Below are positions 1 through 8,149 of a stretch of DNA of 32,709 nucleotides, one piece after another (position 1 is the stretch's first letter; every line of letters begins with the position of its first letter). The stretch is from an uncultured Gammaproteobacteria bacterium (GTDB lineage Bacteria; Pseudomonadota; Gammaproteobacteria; Pseudomonadales; Litorivicinaceae): assembly GCA_937139465.1 (NCBI GenBank), contig CAKZQE010000285.1, positions 1 to 32,709 on the forward strand, read 5' to 3'. The notes below the pieces were generated by a model that had not been told where the DNA came from, made no database searches, and saw only the letters and a program-made list of their open reading frames with translations. Both the position numbers and the translations under genes were made by a program.

Positions 1-181
1 GCGCCAGCTCATTGAGAGCTGATTCGTCGAAGACGGCGCGCGGTTGCCAAGGCGAGCGGTCCACTTCGTGCACACCGATCATAACTAACCCGTCACTGGG
101 CTGGGTTAACGAGGCTTCAGCAGTTTTGCCCAGTGTGTCGAGGAGGATATTGCGGCCAAGCGCACCTTTGCGTGTTTTCAT
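1..181 (-). CDS. parB: ParB chromosome-partitioning protein, N-terminal fragment
   Basis: Only the first 60 codons are inside the window; the gene runs off the left edge. The translation starts MKTRKGALGRNILLDTLG, the basic LGR N-terminal segment of chromosomal ParB, which in the family contacts ParA and stimulates its ATPase. It then reaches the start of the ParB/Spo0J CTPase domain, with a version of the I-x-P-x-PWQPR-x-FDE-x-x-L-x-EL signature (residues about 47-60). ParB loads at parS sites and slides as a CTP clamp. The ATG overlaps the parA stop codon by four bases (ATGA, 178-181), so it is probably translationally coupled to parA. Three parS-like sites further right in this window are its probable targets. 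The identity is firm even though the gene is partial. Confidence 0.92.
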   Translation of the reverse strand, partial: MKTRKGALGRNILLDTLGKTAEASLTQPSDGLVMIGVHEVDRSPWQPRAVFDESALNELA

Positions 182-939
182 ACCGTCACCTTACGAAAAT
201 ATTCGCCCGCTAACGCCAAATACGAAATGGCACCGCGGCTTTTACGGTCATATTGGATGGCGGGCAATCCATGACTCGGGGCCTCGGCCAAGCGCACGTT
301 GCGCGGTATCACCGTGGTGAACATCTTGGTATCAAAATAGGTTCGAATTTGACGGCTCACTTCGCTGGTCAGCGACGAGCGCGGGTCATACATCGTGCGT
401 AACACACCATCAATAGCCAATGATGGATTGAAGGTTTCCCGTACGTCATCGATGGTTTCCAACAAATCCGCAAGCCCTTCAAGGGCGAAGAATTCACACT
501 GAACCGGAATCACCACGCCATGGGAGGCCACCAAAGCGTTGATGGTCATCATGTTTAGCGACGGCGGACAGTCAATCACGATCAGCTCGTAAGGGTGATC
601 AACCAAGGCGTGTTTAAGCTGGTATTGACGTTCGTTTTCCGTCAGCAACTGAATTTCGGCGGCAGTGGTGTCGCCATTACCCGGGACCAGTTCGTACCCA
701 CAGCCCTCGGGGCTGATAGCGCAACTTGATAGCGGTACATGGCCAATGATTAGGTCATGCAGCCCGTAGGCAACGTCGTTTTTGGCAATCCCAGAACCGG
801 TGGTGGCATTACCCTGTGGATCCAGATCGATCAGCAGCGTGCGCCGGCCAGTGGCAGCGAAGGCCGAGGCCAGATTCACTGCCGTCGTGGTTTTACCCAC
901 ACCGCCTTTTTGGTTTGTGACAGAGATAATTCTGGGCAC
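178..939 (-). CDS. parA: ParA chromosome-partitioning ATPase
   Basis: A 253-residue ParA/Soj ATPase that, with ParB and parS, separates newly copied origins by ATP-dependent binding to the nucleoid. The deviant Walker A motif KGGVGKTT is at residues 11-18, followed by the family-typical TAVNLA; the Walker B region reads VIDCPPS. The length is typical of short chromosomal ParA without an N-terminal DNA-binding domain. It starts at GTG (939-937), eight bases after the rsmG stop. An AGGA ribosome-binding site overlaps that stop codon, which supports this start. It is the third gene of mnmG-rsmG-parA-parB, the usual gammaproteobacterial arrangement. Confidence 0.96.
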   Translation of the reverse strand: MPRIISVTNQKGGVGKTTTAVNLASAFAATGRRTLLIDLDPQGNATTGSGIAKNDVAYGLHDLIIGHVPLSSCAISPEGCGYELVPGNGDTTAAEIQLLTENERQYQLKHALVDHPYELIVIDCPPSLNMMTINALVASHGVVIPVQCEFFALEGLADLLETIDDVRETFNPSLAIDGVLRTMYDPRSSLTSEVSRQIRTYFDTKMFTTVIPRNVRLAEAPSHGLPAIQYDRKSRGAISYLALAGEYFRKVTV

Positions 940-947
940 ACCGCGTC

Positions 948-1562
948 CTAAAACTGCACTTCAATCAAATGACGTTGCGCCTCGACACCGGGCACATCCA
1001 ATGCGCTCGAGTCTACCTGAGCGCTGGGGAACAGCGCACGAGTTTGTTCGATCTCGCTCGTGGGATATTGCCCCTTCAAAGCGAGTACTTTGGCGCCCGG
1101 AGCAAGCAAGGGCTGAACCCATTGGCACAGGTCTTGAAGGGGCGCAAAGGCACGAGCAGTCACTTGTTTGAACAAGTGCTCTGTTTGGTATGACTCAACC
1201 CGCGCGGTCACGACGGACAGGTTTTCAAGTGCCAACTCCCCCTTCATTTGAATCGCGAAGCGGGTTCGTTTTTGTGCCGCATCAAGCACCGTGATGTCAT
1301 GGAAAGGCCGCGCGATTGCCAGTGGTACGCCTGGAAAACCAGCCCCAGAACCGACGTCCAACAGCGGCTCGTCGGTTAAAAACTCCGCCAGGCTGAGTGA
1401 ATCGAGAAGGTGGTGCGTGACCATCTGCGAGCGATTGGTGATACGCGTCAAATTGTAAACGCGGCTCCACTTCTCGACCCCGTCCAAAAACCGTTCCAGT
1501 TGTTGGACCTGCGCGTGGTCCAGCTCAATGCCTAGGTGCTGTGCGCCAGTGACGATGTCCAT
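948..1562 (-). CDS. rsmG: 16S rRNA (guanine527-N7)-methyltransferase
   Basis: A 204-residue RsmG (formerly GidB), an S-adenosylmethionine-dependent enzyme that methylates N7 of G527 in 16S rRNA; loss of it in other bacteria gives low-level streptomycin resistance. The SAM-binding glycine loop reads LLDVGSGAGFPGVPLAI (residues about 67-83), followed by the VLDA acidic strand. The N-terminal helices carry the NLT-x-I motif typical of the family. The ATG overlaps the mnmG stop by one base (TAATG), indicating coupled translation. The length agrees with the usual 200-215 residues. Confidence 0.96.
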   Translation of the reverse strand: MDIVTGAQHLGIELDHAQVQQLERFLDGVEKWSRVYNLTRITNRSQMVTHHLLDSLSLAEFLTDEPLLDVGSGAGFPGVPLAIARPFHDITVLDAAQKRTRFAIQMKGELALENLSVVTARVESYQTEHLFKQVTARAFAPLQDLCQWVQPLLAPGAKVLALKGQYPTSEIEQTRALFPSAQVDSSALDVPGVEAQRHLIEVQF

Positions 1563-3448
1563 TAGCTCGCCTGATCTACGTGGTAACCGGATTTTTTCAA
1601 GCGCACGAGCAGCAAACTGACCGCCGCGGGGGTCACACCGGGAATACGCGAAGCCTGCGCCAGAGTTTCTGGTCGAGCATCCGTTAGTTTTTGGGACACT
1701 TCGTTGCTCAATCCTTTGATACTGCTGTAATCCATATCATCCGGCAGCCGAACCGCTTCGTTGCGTTTCAACTTTTCAATCTCAGCGGTTTGACGCTCGA
1801 TGTAGCCGGCGTATTTGATTTCTATTTCTGATTGTAGAGCAATGTCCGGTTCTACAGGCTTGCCGTCAGGTATCCCGGCAATGAGGTTGCGATCTACTTC
1901 GGGTCGGCGCAACAGATCCGCCAAACTGGCTTCGCGCACCAAGGGTGTTTTGAGCTGTGGATTTAGCCATTGCGCTTGGGCCGAATCGGACTGGACCCAG
2001 GTTTGTTCCAAGCGACGTTTTTCAGCTGATAGGGCGTCCATCTTGGTATTGAATCGGCTCCAGCGTGCTTCACCTACCAATCCAAGGGCGTGCGCTTGGG
2101 GTGTCAGTCGTTGATCGGCGTTGTCTTCGCGAAGCAATAAACGGTGTTCAGCCCGGGACGTGAACATGCGATACGGCTCGGCGGTACCAAGGGTTACTAG
2201 ATCATCCACCAATACGCCGATGTAGGCTTCATCCCGACCCAAGGTCCAGCCGTCGCGACCAAAGGCCTCAAGCGCAGCATTGGTACCGGCGAGCAAACCC
2301 TGTGCGGCTGCTTCTTCGTATCCAGTGGTCCCGTTAATTTGACCCGCGCAGTAAAGACCGGCCAAGTGTTTCGAAGCCAAACGGTGGTCAAGATCCCTGG
2401 GATCGAGGTAATCGTACTCGATCGCATAACCGGGTCGGGTGATGTGGGCGTTTTCAAACCCTTCGATTGAATGGATAAATTCGAGCTGTGTGTCAAAGGG
2501 CAGGCTGGTAGAGATCCCGTTGGGGTAGAGCTCGTGGGTCGTTAGCCCTTCAGGCTCGACGAAAATCTGGTGGGAGTCTTTGTCAGCAAAGCGCGTCACT
2601 TTATCTTCGATCGATGGGCAGTAACGCGGGCCCACGCCGTCGATCACGCCGGAAAACATGGGTGACCGATCTAAGTTTGCGCGGATGATGTCATGGGTTT
2701 TGGCATTCGTTTTGGTGATGTAACAGGGGACCTGCCTTGGGTGATCCGATGGCGAACCCATAAACGACATGACCGGTGTTGGGCTGTCACCGTGTTGTAC
2801 ATCCATCTTTGAGAAGTCGACGCTACGGGAATCGATTCGAGCGGGTGTACCGGTCTTTAAGCGGCCGACTCGAAAACCACGTTCACGAATGGCACGGGCC
2901 AAACTGTTCGCTGGCATGTCACCTGCACGCCCCCCTTGCAAGTGATTTAGACCAATGTGAATGACGCCGGCCAAAAATGTACCCGTGGTCAACACAACGG
3001 TTTTTGCCCGTAATTCGAGACCCATGGCGACGCGGATTCCGCACACGCGATCGTTCTCAACAATAAGCTCGTCAACGGGTTGCTGAAACAAGCGTAGGTT
3101 TGGTTGGTTCTCCAGCACGGATCTAACTGCGTTTCGATAAAGCACACGGTCTGCTTGCGCGCGGGTGGCACGTACAGCGGGCCCTTTGCGTGAGTTTAAA
3201 ACACGAAATTGGATACCCGCTAAATCAGCGGCTTTAGCCATCACTCCATCGCAAGCGTCGACCTCGCGTACTAAATGGCTTTTGCCAATACCGCCGATGG
3301 CGGGATTGCAGGACATCTGGCCCAAGGTTTCCATGCTGTGGGTGACTAGCAAGGTGTCCGCGCCCATTCGGGCAGCGGCGAGTGCTGCATCGGTGCCGGC
3401 ATGGCCACCACCAACTACGATGACGTCATACAGATGCTGTGGATTCAT
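1562..3448 (-). CDS. mnmG: tRNA uridine-5-carboxymethylaminomethyl modification enzyme MnmG
   Basis: A 628-residue FAD protein (formerly GidA) that works with MnmE to install the carboxymethylaminomethyl group on U34 of certain tRNAs, using methylene-tetrahydrofolate and glycine or ammonium. The N-terminal FAD dinucleotide fold has GGGHAG at residues 13-18, followed by ALAAARMGA. The family signatures NPAIGGIGK (residues about 48-56) and, further on, the [16 protein letters not shown] segment are present. The length is typical (E. coli 629). It is the first gene of the leftward operon with rsmG, parA and parB, and its partner mnmE is also in this window. Its 5' region is the oriC-like intergenic segment, so its transcription may influence origin activity, as known for gidA in E. 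coli. Confidence 0.97.
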   Translation of the reverse strand: MNPQHLYDVIVVGGGHAGTDAALAAARMGADTLLVTHSMETLGQMSCNPAIGGIGKSHLVREVDACDGVMAKAADLAGIQFRVLNSRKGPAVRATRAQADRVLYRNAVRSVLENQPNLRLFQQPVDELIVENDRVCGIRVAMGLELRAKTVVLTTGTFLAGVIHIGLNHLQGGRAGDMPANSLARAIRERGFRVGRLKTGTPARIDSRSVDFSKMDVQHGDSPTPVMSFMGSPSDHPRQVPCYITKTNAKTHDIIRANLDRSPMFSGVIDGVGPRYCPSIEDKVTRFADKDSHQIFVEPEGLTTHELYPNGISTSLPFDTQLEFIHSIEGFENAHITRPGYAIEYDYLDPRDLDHRLASKHLAGLYCAGQINGTTGYEEAAAQGLLAGTNAALEAFGRDGWTLGRDEAYIGVLVDDLVTLGTAEPYRMFTSRAEHRLLLREDNADQRLTPQAHALGLVGEARWSRFNTKMDALSAEKRRLEQTWVQSDSAQAQWLNPQLKTPLVREASLADLLRRPEVDRNLIAGIPDGKPVEPDIALQSEIEIKYAGYIERQTAEIEKLKRNEAVRLPDDMDYSSIKGLSNEVSQKLTDARPETLAQASRIPGVTPAAVSLLLVRLKKSGYHVDQAS

Positions 3449-3868
3449 GTCGTCTCTCTCATGGGCTGTGCTGAGGGGCGACAGTTTAGCTCAAATCGGG
3501 CAGGGCCCGTGTAATGGTTAAAAAATGATTTGGATATATATAAAGAGATATTATTTTTACTACTAGGGACCACGTGAAAACTGAGCAAGTCAGATAAGTT
3601 AAACACTATCAGATAGTTACGAGGTTTTTTTGTGTGGTTAACCGGGCCTTAAAGGGCCTTCCTGGGCACTGGATAAGCAGTGGATCATTGTGGACAACTT
3701 TGTTCCGGGTTTTGTCCACAGGGTTGTGCTCGGTACTATACCGGGACCATACCGATGTTCTGTGGAAACCTGATTTGGGTGTGGATAAAAATGTGGGAAA
3801 AGTTTTTGCTTTTCACGGAAACATAGCTATGGCGTGGGATGAAGGGCATAGGAGTACGTGTGGATAAT
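3449..3868. other. oriC-like intergenic region between mnmG and the DUF2805 gene
   Basis: A 420-base stretch without a convincing gene. Next to mnmG it is strongly AT-rich (about 3518-3566), like a DNA-unwinding element. It is followed by DnaA boxes: perfect TGTGGATAA at 3780-3788 and 3859-3867, and single-mismatch versions at 3633-3641 (TGTGGTTAA), 3689-3697 (TGTGGACAA) and 3712-3720 (TTGTCCACA, opposite orientation). Position next to mnmG and the order AT-rich then boxes match E. coli-type oriC. A weak plus-strand promoter (TTGTCC at 3712, 16 bases, TACTAT at 3734) overlaps one box. I could not assign a clear mnmG promoter in the AT-rich part. Whether this or the rpmH-dnaA region is the working origin cannot be decided from sequence alone. 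Confidence 0.6.
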
Positions 3869-4120
3869 ATGACAGAGTTCGCAGACTCAGACCTTTCGCG
3901 GATTATTGAAATGGCCTGGGAAGACAGGACACCCTTTGAGGCCATAGAGCAGCTATACGGGCTAAAGGAGCCGGGTGTTAGGCGGCTGATGCGCCGTTAT
4001 CTGAAGGCATCGTCATTTCGACTATGGCGCAGTCGCGTATCTGGACGCGTAACGAAACACAGAGCCCTACGTCCGCAAGGCGTGGATCGTGGCTATTGCC
4101 CCACCCAGTACAAACGTTAG
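3869..4120 (+). CDS. DUF2805 / TIGR03643 family small protein
   Basis: An 83-residue protein of unknown function. The first half, MTEF-x-x-SDLSRIIEMAWEDRTPFEAI, and the later LMRRYLKASSFRLWR with a basic VSGRVTKH tail match the conserved small-protein family DUF2805 (TIGR03643) as I recall it; the family looks like a helix-turn-helix-type or nucleic-acid-binding fold, but that is inference. I chose the ATG at 3869 because the family begins there. GTG at 3860 has a better-spaced GGAG (3851-3854), and an in-frame ATG at 3839 would add ten residues, so the start is uncertain. It is read toward mnmE, with convergent stops eight bases apart. A perfect DnaA box ends one base before the chosen start codon. 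Confidence 0.75.
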   Translation: MTEFADSDLSRIIEMAWEDRTPFEAIEQLYGLKEPGVRRLMRRYLKASSFRLWRSRVSGRVTKHRALRPQGVDRGYCPTQYKR

Positions 4121-4128
4121 CTGTCGGC

Positions 4129-5451
4129 TTATTTGCCGATACAGAACGAAGAAAAAATCTCGCCTAGCAGATCATCAGCGGTCATTTTGCCGGTGATTTC
4201 GCCAAGGCAGTCGTGGGCCCACTTTAGGTCTTCAGCGAGTAGCTCACCGGCCATCGCGCCGTCCAATTGCGCTCGCCCCGCTGTCAACGCATGGGCACAA
4301 CGATCCAAGGCATCGACGTGGCGTGCACGGGCCAAGAACCCCGATTCATGCGGCGTGATGCCGGCCAGTGTTTTGATTCGTTCGATGAGCTGATCAAGCC
4401 CTGCCCCGGTGGCAGCGCTGATAGAGAGGGTATGGTCGGAGTTGTGGGCTACACCGACGAGGTCTGATTTGTTCCACAGGATCAAGTCCGGTGTCACGGA
4501 TGGCGGTAGCAAGTCCCGCAGGTCGTTTTCTAGGGAACCCTTGTCGACGGCCGCATCAGCCAAGTACAAGACGATGTCAGCCGTCTCAAGTGCCTTGAGT
4601 GCGCGTCGTACCCCTTCGGCTTCGATAGGATCGTCGGTGTGACGCAAACCGGCCGTGTCGATAATTTCCGCCGGTAAACCGTCCAGGTTGATGTGTTCGG
4701 TCAACACATCCCGTGTCGTGCCGGCTATGGGCGTGACAATAGCGCTGTCGCGGCCACTGAGTGCATTCAGCAATGACGACTTGCCAGCATTAGGTTTGCC
4801 GATCAAGAGAATACGGATGCCATCGTTAAAGCGTTGACCGGCCCGGGCTTGGGCACGTAAAGCCGCCAGCTCAGTCTCTATGTCAGCGAATAGTGCCGCG
4901 ACTTTACCGTCCGCCAAAAAATCGATTTCCTCCTCGGGGAAATCGATCGCCGCTTCAACGTAAATACGCAGGTGAACGATAGCGTCGTAGAGGTGCTGCA
5001 CCTGACGGGAAAACTCGCCCTCAAGGGAGCGGATCGCACGTTTGGCGGCTTCGGCACTGGACGCAGATATTAGATCGGCAACGGCTTCTGCCTGCGCCAG
5101 ATCTAGTTTGTCGTTTAAAAACGCACGCTCACTGAATTCGCCGGGCCGGGCCAAGCGCGCGCCGAGCTGGACGAAGCGCTCGAGTGCCTGATTTAACACC
5201 ACCGGTCCGCCGTGCCCTTGAAATTCCAGGGTGTCGTCGCCGGTGTAGCTGTTTGGACCAGGAAAGTAGATGAGTAAGCCGCTATCGATGGTGTCCCCAT
5301 CAATCGTCTTTAAATTGACCAGCACAGGGTGTCGTGGTTTGAGCGGCCAACCTAAGGCGCTGATGATGTCGGTTACGCCCGGGCCAGCCACTTTGACCAC
5401 GCCGACCGCACCCAGACCTGGGGCGGTGGCAATGGCGGTGATGGTCTCCAT
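4129..5451 (-). CDS. mnmE: tRNA modification GTPase MnmE
   Basis: A 440-residue MnmE (formerly TrmE), a potassium-stimulated, G-domain-dimerising GTPase that works with MnmG on tRNA U34. It has the N-terminal folate-binding domain (residues about 1-115) and the helical domain split around the G domain. G-motifs are G1 GKPNAGKS at 218-225, G3 DTAGLR at 265-270 and G4 NKSD at 327-330. The essential C-terminal CIGK (CxGK motif) is intact at 437-440. Its ATG overlaps the yidC stop by one base, making it the last gene of the rpmH-rnpA-yidD-yidC-mnmE operon. The length is slightly below the usual 450-455. Confidence 0.97.
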   Translation of the reverse strand: METITAIATAPGLGAVGVVKVAGPGVTDIISALGWPLKPRHPVLVNLKTIDGDTIDSGLLIYFPGPNSYTGDDTLEFQGHGGPVVLNQALERFVQLGARLARPGEFSERAFLNDKLDLAQAEAVADLISASSAEAAKRAIRSLEGEFSRQVQHLYDAIVHLRIYVEAAIDFPEEEIDFLADGKVAALFADIETELAALRAQARAGQRFNDGIRILLIGKPNAGKSSLLNALSGRDSAIVTPIAGTTRDVLTEHINLDGLPAEIIDTAGLRHTDDPIEAEGVRRALKALETADIVLYLADAAVDKGSLENDLRDLLPPSVTPDLILWNKSDLVGVAHNSDHTLSISAATGAGLDQLIERIKTLAGITPHESGFLARARHVDALDRCAHALTAGRAQLDGAMAGELLAEDLKWAHDCLGEITGKMTADDLLGEIFSSFCIGK

Positions 5452-7136
5452 CAGCTGGCGTTGTCGCCTGCCTCAATGCGTTTGGTAATCACGTATTGCT
5501 GGGCAATCGACAGAACGTTGTTGGATACCCAATACAGAACCAAACCGGCGGGGAACCACAGGAAGAAGAACGTAAATGCAATGGGCATGATCTTCATGAT
5601 TTTGGCCTGCATCGGGTCCGGCGGTGTTGGGTTGAGCATTTGCTGAACGAACATGCTGGCACCCATTAGCAGCGGCAAGACGAAGTAGGGGTCTTTGACT
5701 GACAGGTCAACAATCCACAAAAAGAACGGGGCTTGCCGTAGCTCGACCGATTCCAGCAACACCCAGTAAAGGGCCAGGAACACTGGCATCTGAACCAGGA
5801 TTGGCAGGCAGCCACCCAAGGGATTGATCTTCTCTTTTTTGTAGAGATCCATCATTTCTTTGGACAGGCGCGTTTTGTCATCGCCGTAAAGTTCGCGCAG
5901 GCGCGTCATTTCAGGCGTGAATTTACGCATGCGAGCCATGGAACCATAGGCAGCTGCGGACAGCTTGTAAAAGGCCAGTTTCACTAACAGCGTGACGCCA
6001 ATAATGGCCAATCCCCAGTTGCCAAGGAAACCGTGCAGGAATTCCAGCAGCATGAAAATGGGCTGCGAAATAAACCATAACCAGCCGTAGTCGACGGTCA
6101 GATGCAGGCCGTCTGATAATTGTTCCAGCGCGTTCTGATCCTTGGGACCGGTGTAGAGTTGCGCACTAAAGGTAGCCGTAGCGCCCGGTGCAATGCTGGT
6201 TTTGTTGCCGACGATGCTGCCGACGGTTTGGCCGTTGGCCAGTGAACGGAACTGGTAGTCAGCGGCCAGATCGTCCTGGGGCACCCAGGCGGAGACAAAG
6301 TAGTGCTGGACTAAGGCCAGGTATGCGCCTGGGGTTTTGGTGGCGCTGAGTTCGGTGTTGATTTTGGCAACATCGGCTGATTCTTCAAGGTCGCTTAAAC
6401 TGACTTTGTAATAGCGTTCTTCGGTGGTGCGCAGTGCGTAACCGAGAAAGGCCTGAACGCCCATGGACGTTTGCGTGCTGGGGTCGCTGGAGCGGTCACG
6501 TTTTAGCTGGTGAAACGGTGACATGACGAGCGTGTCACTGGTTTTGTTGGTGACCTGGTGCTCGATCCCAGCGATGTGAGAGCCGCGTGTTAAAACAATG
6601 GTTTTTGTGACTTTGACCCGGTCGTTTTCAAACACCAGTGGGACACGCAAGGTGTCGCCATCAACCAGTTCAGTCGGCCCAGCCACTTGGTAAAGCGGAC
6701 GCCCATCTTGGTTGTCCAAGCCGTCAGGTCCGACCAGCCCTGACATGGCGGTGTAAACACGCGTTTGATCGTCAAGCAGCACAAAAGGTAGGTCAGGGCG
6801 CTCAAGAATCTGGGGGTAGTTGAGCAATTCTGAACGAATAATATCGCCACCACGCAAGTCAACCGTCAAGCGCAGGGTGTCGGTCGCTAGGGTGACGCGT
6901 TCACCGGTGGGCTGGACCACATTGACGGTGCCAGGCAGGGCGGTGGAATCATTGGTGGCGGCTGCCGCTGTCGGGGCACTGGGCAGTGTGTTGAGGTCAG
7001 CGCTGCCGGCAGAGGCCGGTGCTTGGGTGGCCGCAACAACGGGGGCCGGTTGGCCGTAATCTTCGTTCCACTGCAGAATCAGCAGGTAACTGACAACGGC
7101 TAAGGCGCCGCCCAATAACATTCGTTGAATATCCAT
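5451..7136 (-). CDS. yidC: Membrane protein insertase YidC
   Basis: A 561-residue Oxa1/YidC/Alb3 insertase, which places membrane proteins in the inner membrane alone or with SecYEG. The order is an N-terminal membrane anchor (residues about 5-22), a low-complexity Ala/Pro/Thr linker, a large periplasmic P1 domain (about 75-345) and a five-helix core. The core includes the coiled cytoplasmic segment with KEKINPLGGCLP (434-445) and the QMPVFLALYW helix. The residue corresponding to E. coli Arg366 in the first core helix appears to be Lys386 (TLLVKLAF), a conservative change. It is separated from yidD by three bases. The length is usual for Gram-negative YidC. Confidence 0.97.
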   Translation of the reverse strand: MDIQRMLLGGALAVVSYLLILQWNEDYGQPAPVVAATQAPASAGSADLNTLPSAPTAAAATNDSTALPGTVNVVQPTGERVTLATDTLRLTVDLRGGDIIRSELLNYPQILERPDLPFVLLDDQTRVYTAMSGLVGPDGLDNQDGRPLYQVAGPTELVDGDTLRVPLVFENDRVKVTKTIVLTRGSHIAGIEHQVTNKTSDTLVMSPFHQLKRDRSSDPSTQTSMGVQAFLGYALRTTEERYYKVSLSDLEESADVAKINTELSATKTPGAYLALVQHYFVSAWVPQDDLAADYQFRSLANGQTVGSIVGNKTSIAPGATATFSAQLYTGPKDQNALEQLSDGLHLTVDYGWLWFISQPIFMLLEFLHGFLGNWGLAIIGVTLLVKLAFYKLSAAAYGSMARMRKFTPEMTRLRELYGDDKTRLSKEMMDLYKKEKINPLGGCLPILVQMPVFLALYWVLLESVELRQAPFFLWIVDLSVKDPYFVLPLLMGASMFVQQMLNPTPPDPMQAKIMKIMPIAFTFFFLWFPAGLVLYWVSNNVLSIAQQYVITKRIEAGDNAS

Positions 7137-7139
7137 TTT

Positions 7140-7373
7140 CTACTCGTTTGGTGGTGCGTCTTTGCTCGGGACTGGGTCGAATCCGCCGGGACACCCGGGG
7201 TGGCATCGCAGAATTCGCGCTACAGACAAGCGAATGCCGTGCAGTATGCCGTGTATTTGTATGGCTTCAAGGGCGTATTGGCTGCAAGTGGGTAGATAGC
7301 GGCAACGCGGACCGATGAGTGGCGAGATCGCCAGTTGATAGCCGCGAATCATTAACAGCACGAATGCCTTCAC
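7140..7373 (-). CDS. yidD: Membrane protein insertion efficiency factor YidD
   Basis: A 77-residue YidD (DUF37/haemolytic family), a small inner-membrane-associated protein thought to help YidC-dependent insertion. Family landmarks are visible: GYQLAISP, then [14 protein letters not shown] with the conserved cysteines, and [14 protein letters not shown] near the C-terminus. The start is GTG (7373-7371), which overlaps the rnpA stop by four bases (GTGA), so translation is likely coupled. Its place between rnpA and yidC is the standard one. Confidence 0.95.
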   Translation of the reverse strand: MKAFVLLMIRGYQLAISPLIGPRCRYLPTCSQYALEAIQIHGILHGIRLSVARILRCHPGCPGGFDPVPSKDAPPNE

Positions 7374-7726
7374 GCCGGCGTGCGGTTGGCCTTCTTGACC
7401 AATCGGCTGAGCAGGGTGTCCAGGCGCCGGCTGATGTCGGTGCTGTGCAGATCGCTGGGCATGCGTTTAACGAGCGCCACGATGTCGTAGTGCTGATCGG
7501 TTGGTAGCTTGGCCACGCAGGCACGGGCAACCCGTCTGAACCGGTTACGGTCCACGGCTCGCTTGAGTTGTCGTTTGGGCGTAATCAACCCAATACGGTG
7601 GGTAGATTCGTTGTTTCGTTTCAACAACAAAAACAGGTCACCCGCATGCTGTTTAGAATCAGCAGACGAGAAGACCTGTTCGAATTGGCTGTTGCCGCAC
7701 AGAGGTGCGAGGCGGCGTTGGCTCAA
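7370..7726 (-). CDS. rnpA: Ribonuclease P protein component
   Basis: A 118-residue protein subunit of RNase P, which assists the catalytic RNA in trimming tRNA 5' leaders. The RNR signature is present as [14 protein letters not shown] (residues 55-68), together with an N-terminal F-x-x-VF segment (FEQVF) typical of the family. The start appears to be TTG (7726-7724), directly after the rpmH TAA with no spacer; no alternative in-frame start fits the family better. With no clear ribosome-binding site, translation probably depends on ribosomes finishing rpmH. The rpmH-rnpA pair is nearly universal in bacteria. Confidence 0.94.
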   Translation of the reverse strand: MSQRRLAPLCGNSQFEQVFSSADSKQHAGDLFLLLKRNNESTHRIGLITPKRQLKRAVDRNRFRRVARACVAKLPTDQHYDIVALVKRMPSDLHSTDISRRLDTLLSRLVKKANRTPA

Positions 7727-7861
7727 TTAAGCGCTTAGAACCTTGCGGCCTTTAGCGCGACGGCGCTTAAGTACCAGACGGCCATTCTTTGTCGCCATGC
7801 GAGCGCGGAAACCGTGGGTGCGCTTGCGCTTCAATACGCTGGGTTGGAATGTACGTTTCAC
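7727..7861 (-). CDS. rpmH: 50S ribosomal protein L34
   Basis: A 44-residue L34, a small basic protein of the large ribosomal subunit. The translation is full length: (M)[21 protein letters not shown] and a basic tail ending [12 protein letters not shown], all diagnostic. The start is GTG (7861-7859), with a good ribosome-binding site GAGGA seven bases upstream. It is the first gene of the leftward rpmH-rnpA-yidD-yidC-mnmE operon and lies just left of the dnaA-side origin-like region. Confidence 0.97.
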   Translation of the reverse strand: MKRTFQPSVLKRKRTHGFRARMATKNGRLVLKRRRAKGRKVLSA

Positions 7862-7906
7862 TATCAAATCCTCAGTACTGCGCAGGTCGCGCAAAAGTGG
7901 ACGCGG

Positions 7907-7935
7907 ATATTACGGCTGAGCGTGGCTGATTGCAA
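7907..7935 (-). promoter_or_regulatory. Probable sigma-70 promoter of the rpmH operon
   Basis: On the minus strand, TTGCAA (7935-7930) and TAATAT (7912-7907) are separated by exactly 17 bases, an optimal sigma-70 spacing. The -10 box matches five of six consensus bases and the -35 box four of six. Transcription would begin around 7900, about 40 bases before the rpmH start codon. This is a sequence match only. Confidence 0.55.
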
Positions 7936-8119
7936 GGGTTGGCGTTGATATCCCTATGGTTGGCTGGAAAACCCGAGTTATCCACAGTCATCGGGGTGGG
8001 TTGCGGGGCGCGAATGGCCTCATATGGGACTAGTTAACCTCAACTTATCCACAGGAATTGCTTAATGGATAATATTTTTTCCAACTAAAACAGTACGTTA
8101 CCCTTTTGTTCCGGGTGGT

Positions 8120-8149
8120 TTGCGAAAAGGCTTCCGTCCTGTGTATAAC
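8120..8149 (+). promoter_or_regulatory. Candidate dnaA promoter overlapped by a DnaA box
   Basis: TTGCGA (8120-8125) and TATAAC (8144-8149) are spaced by 18 bases, a plausible sigma-70 promoter about 90 bases upstream of the dnaA ATG. The DnaA box at 8140-8148 covers most of the -10 element, so bound DnaA would be expected to block it. That fits DnaA autoregulation known in other bacteria. The promoter boxes are imperfect and this is an inference. Confidence 0.4.

Noticed and set aside
3566-3581. CACGTGAAAA near the mnmG-side origin region as a fourth parS
   Set aside because: Only the centre and right half match; about six of 16 positions differ from the palindrome at 11751. A similar CACGTGAAAA half-match at about 15966 in glyS was rejected for the same reason.
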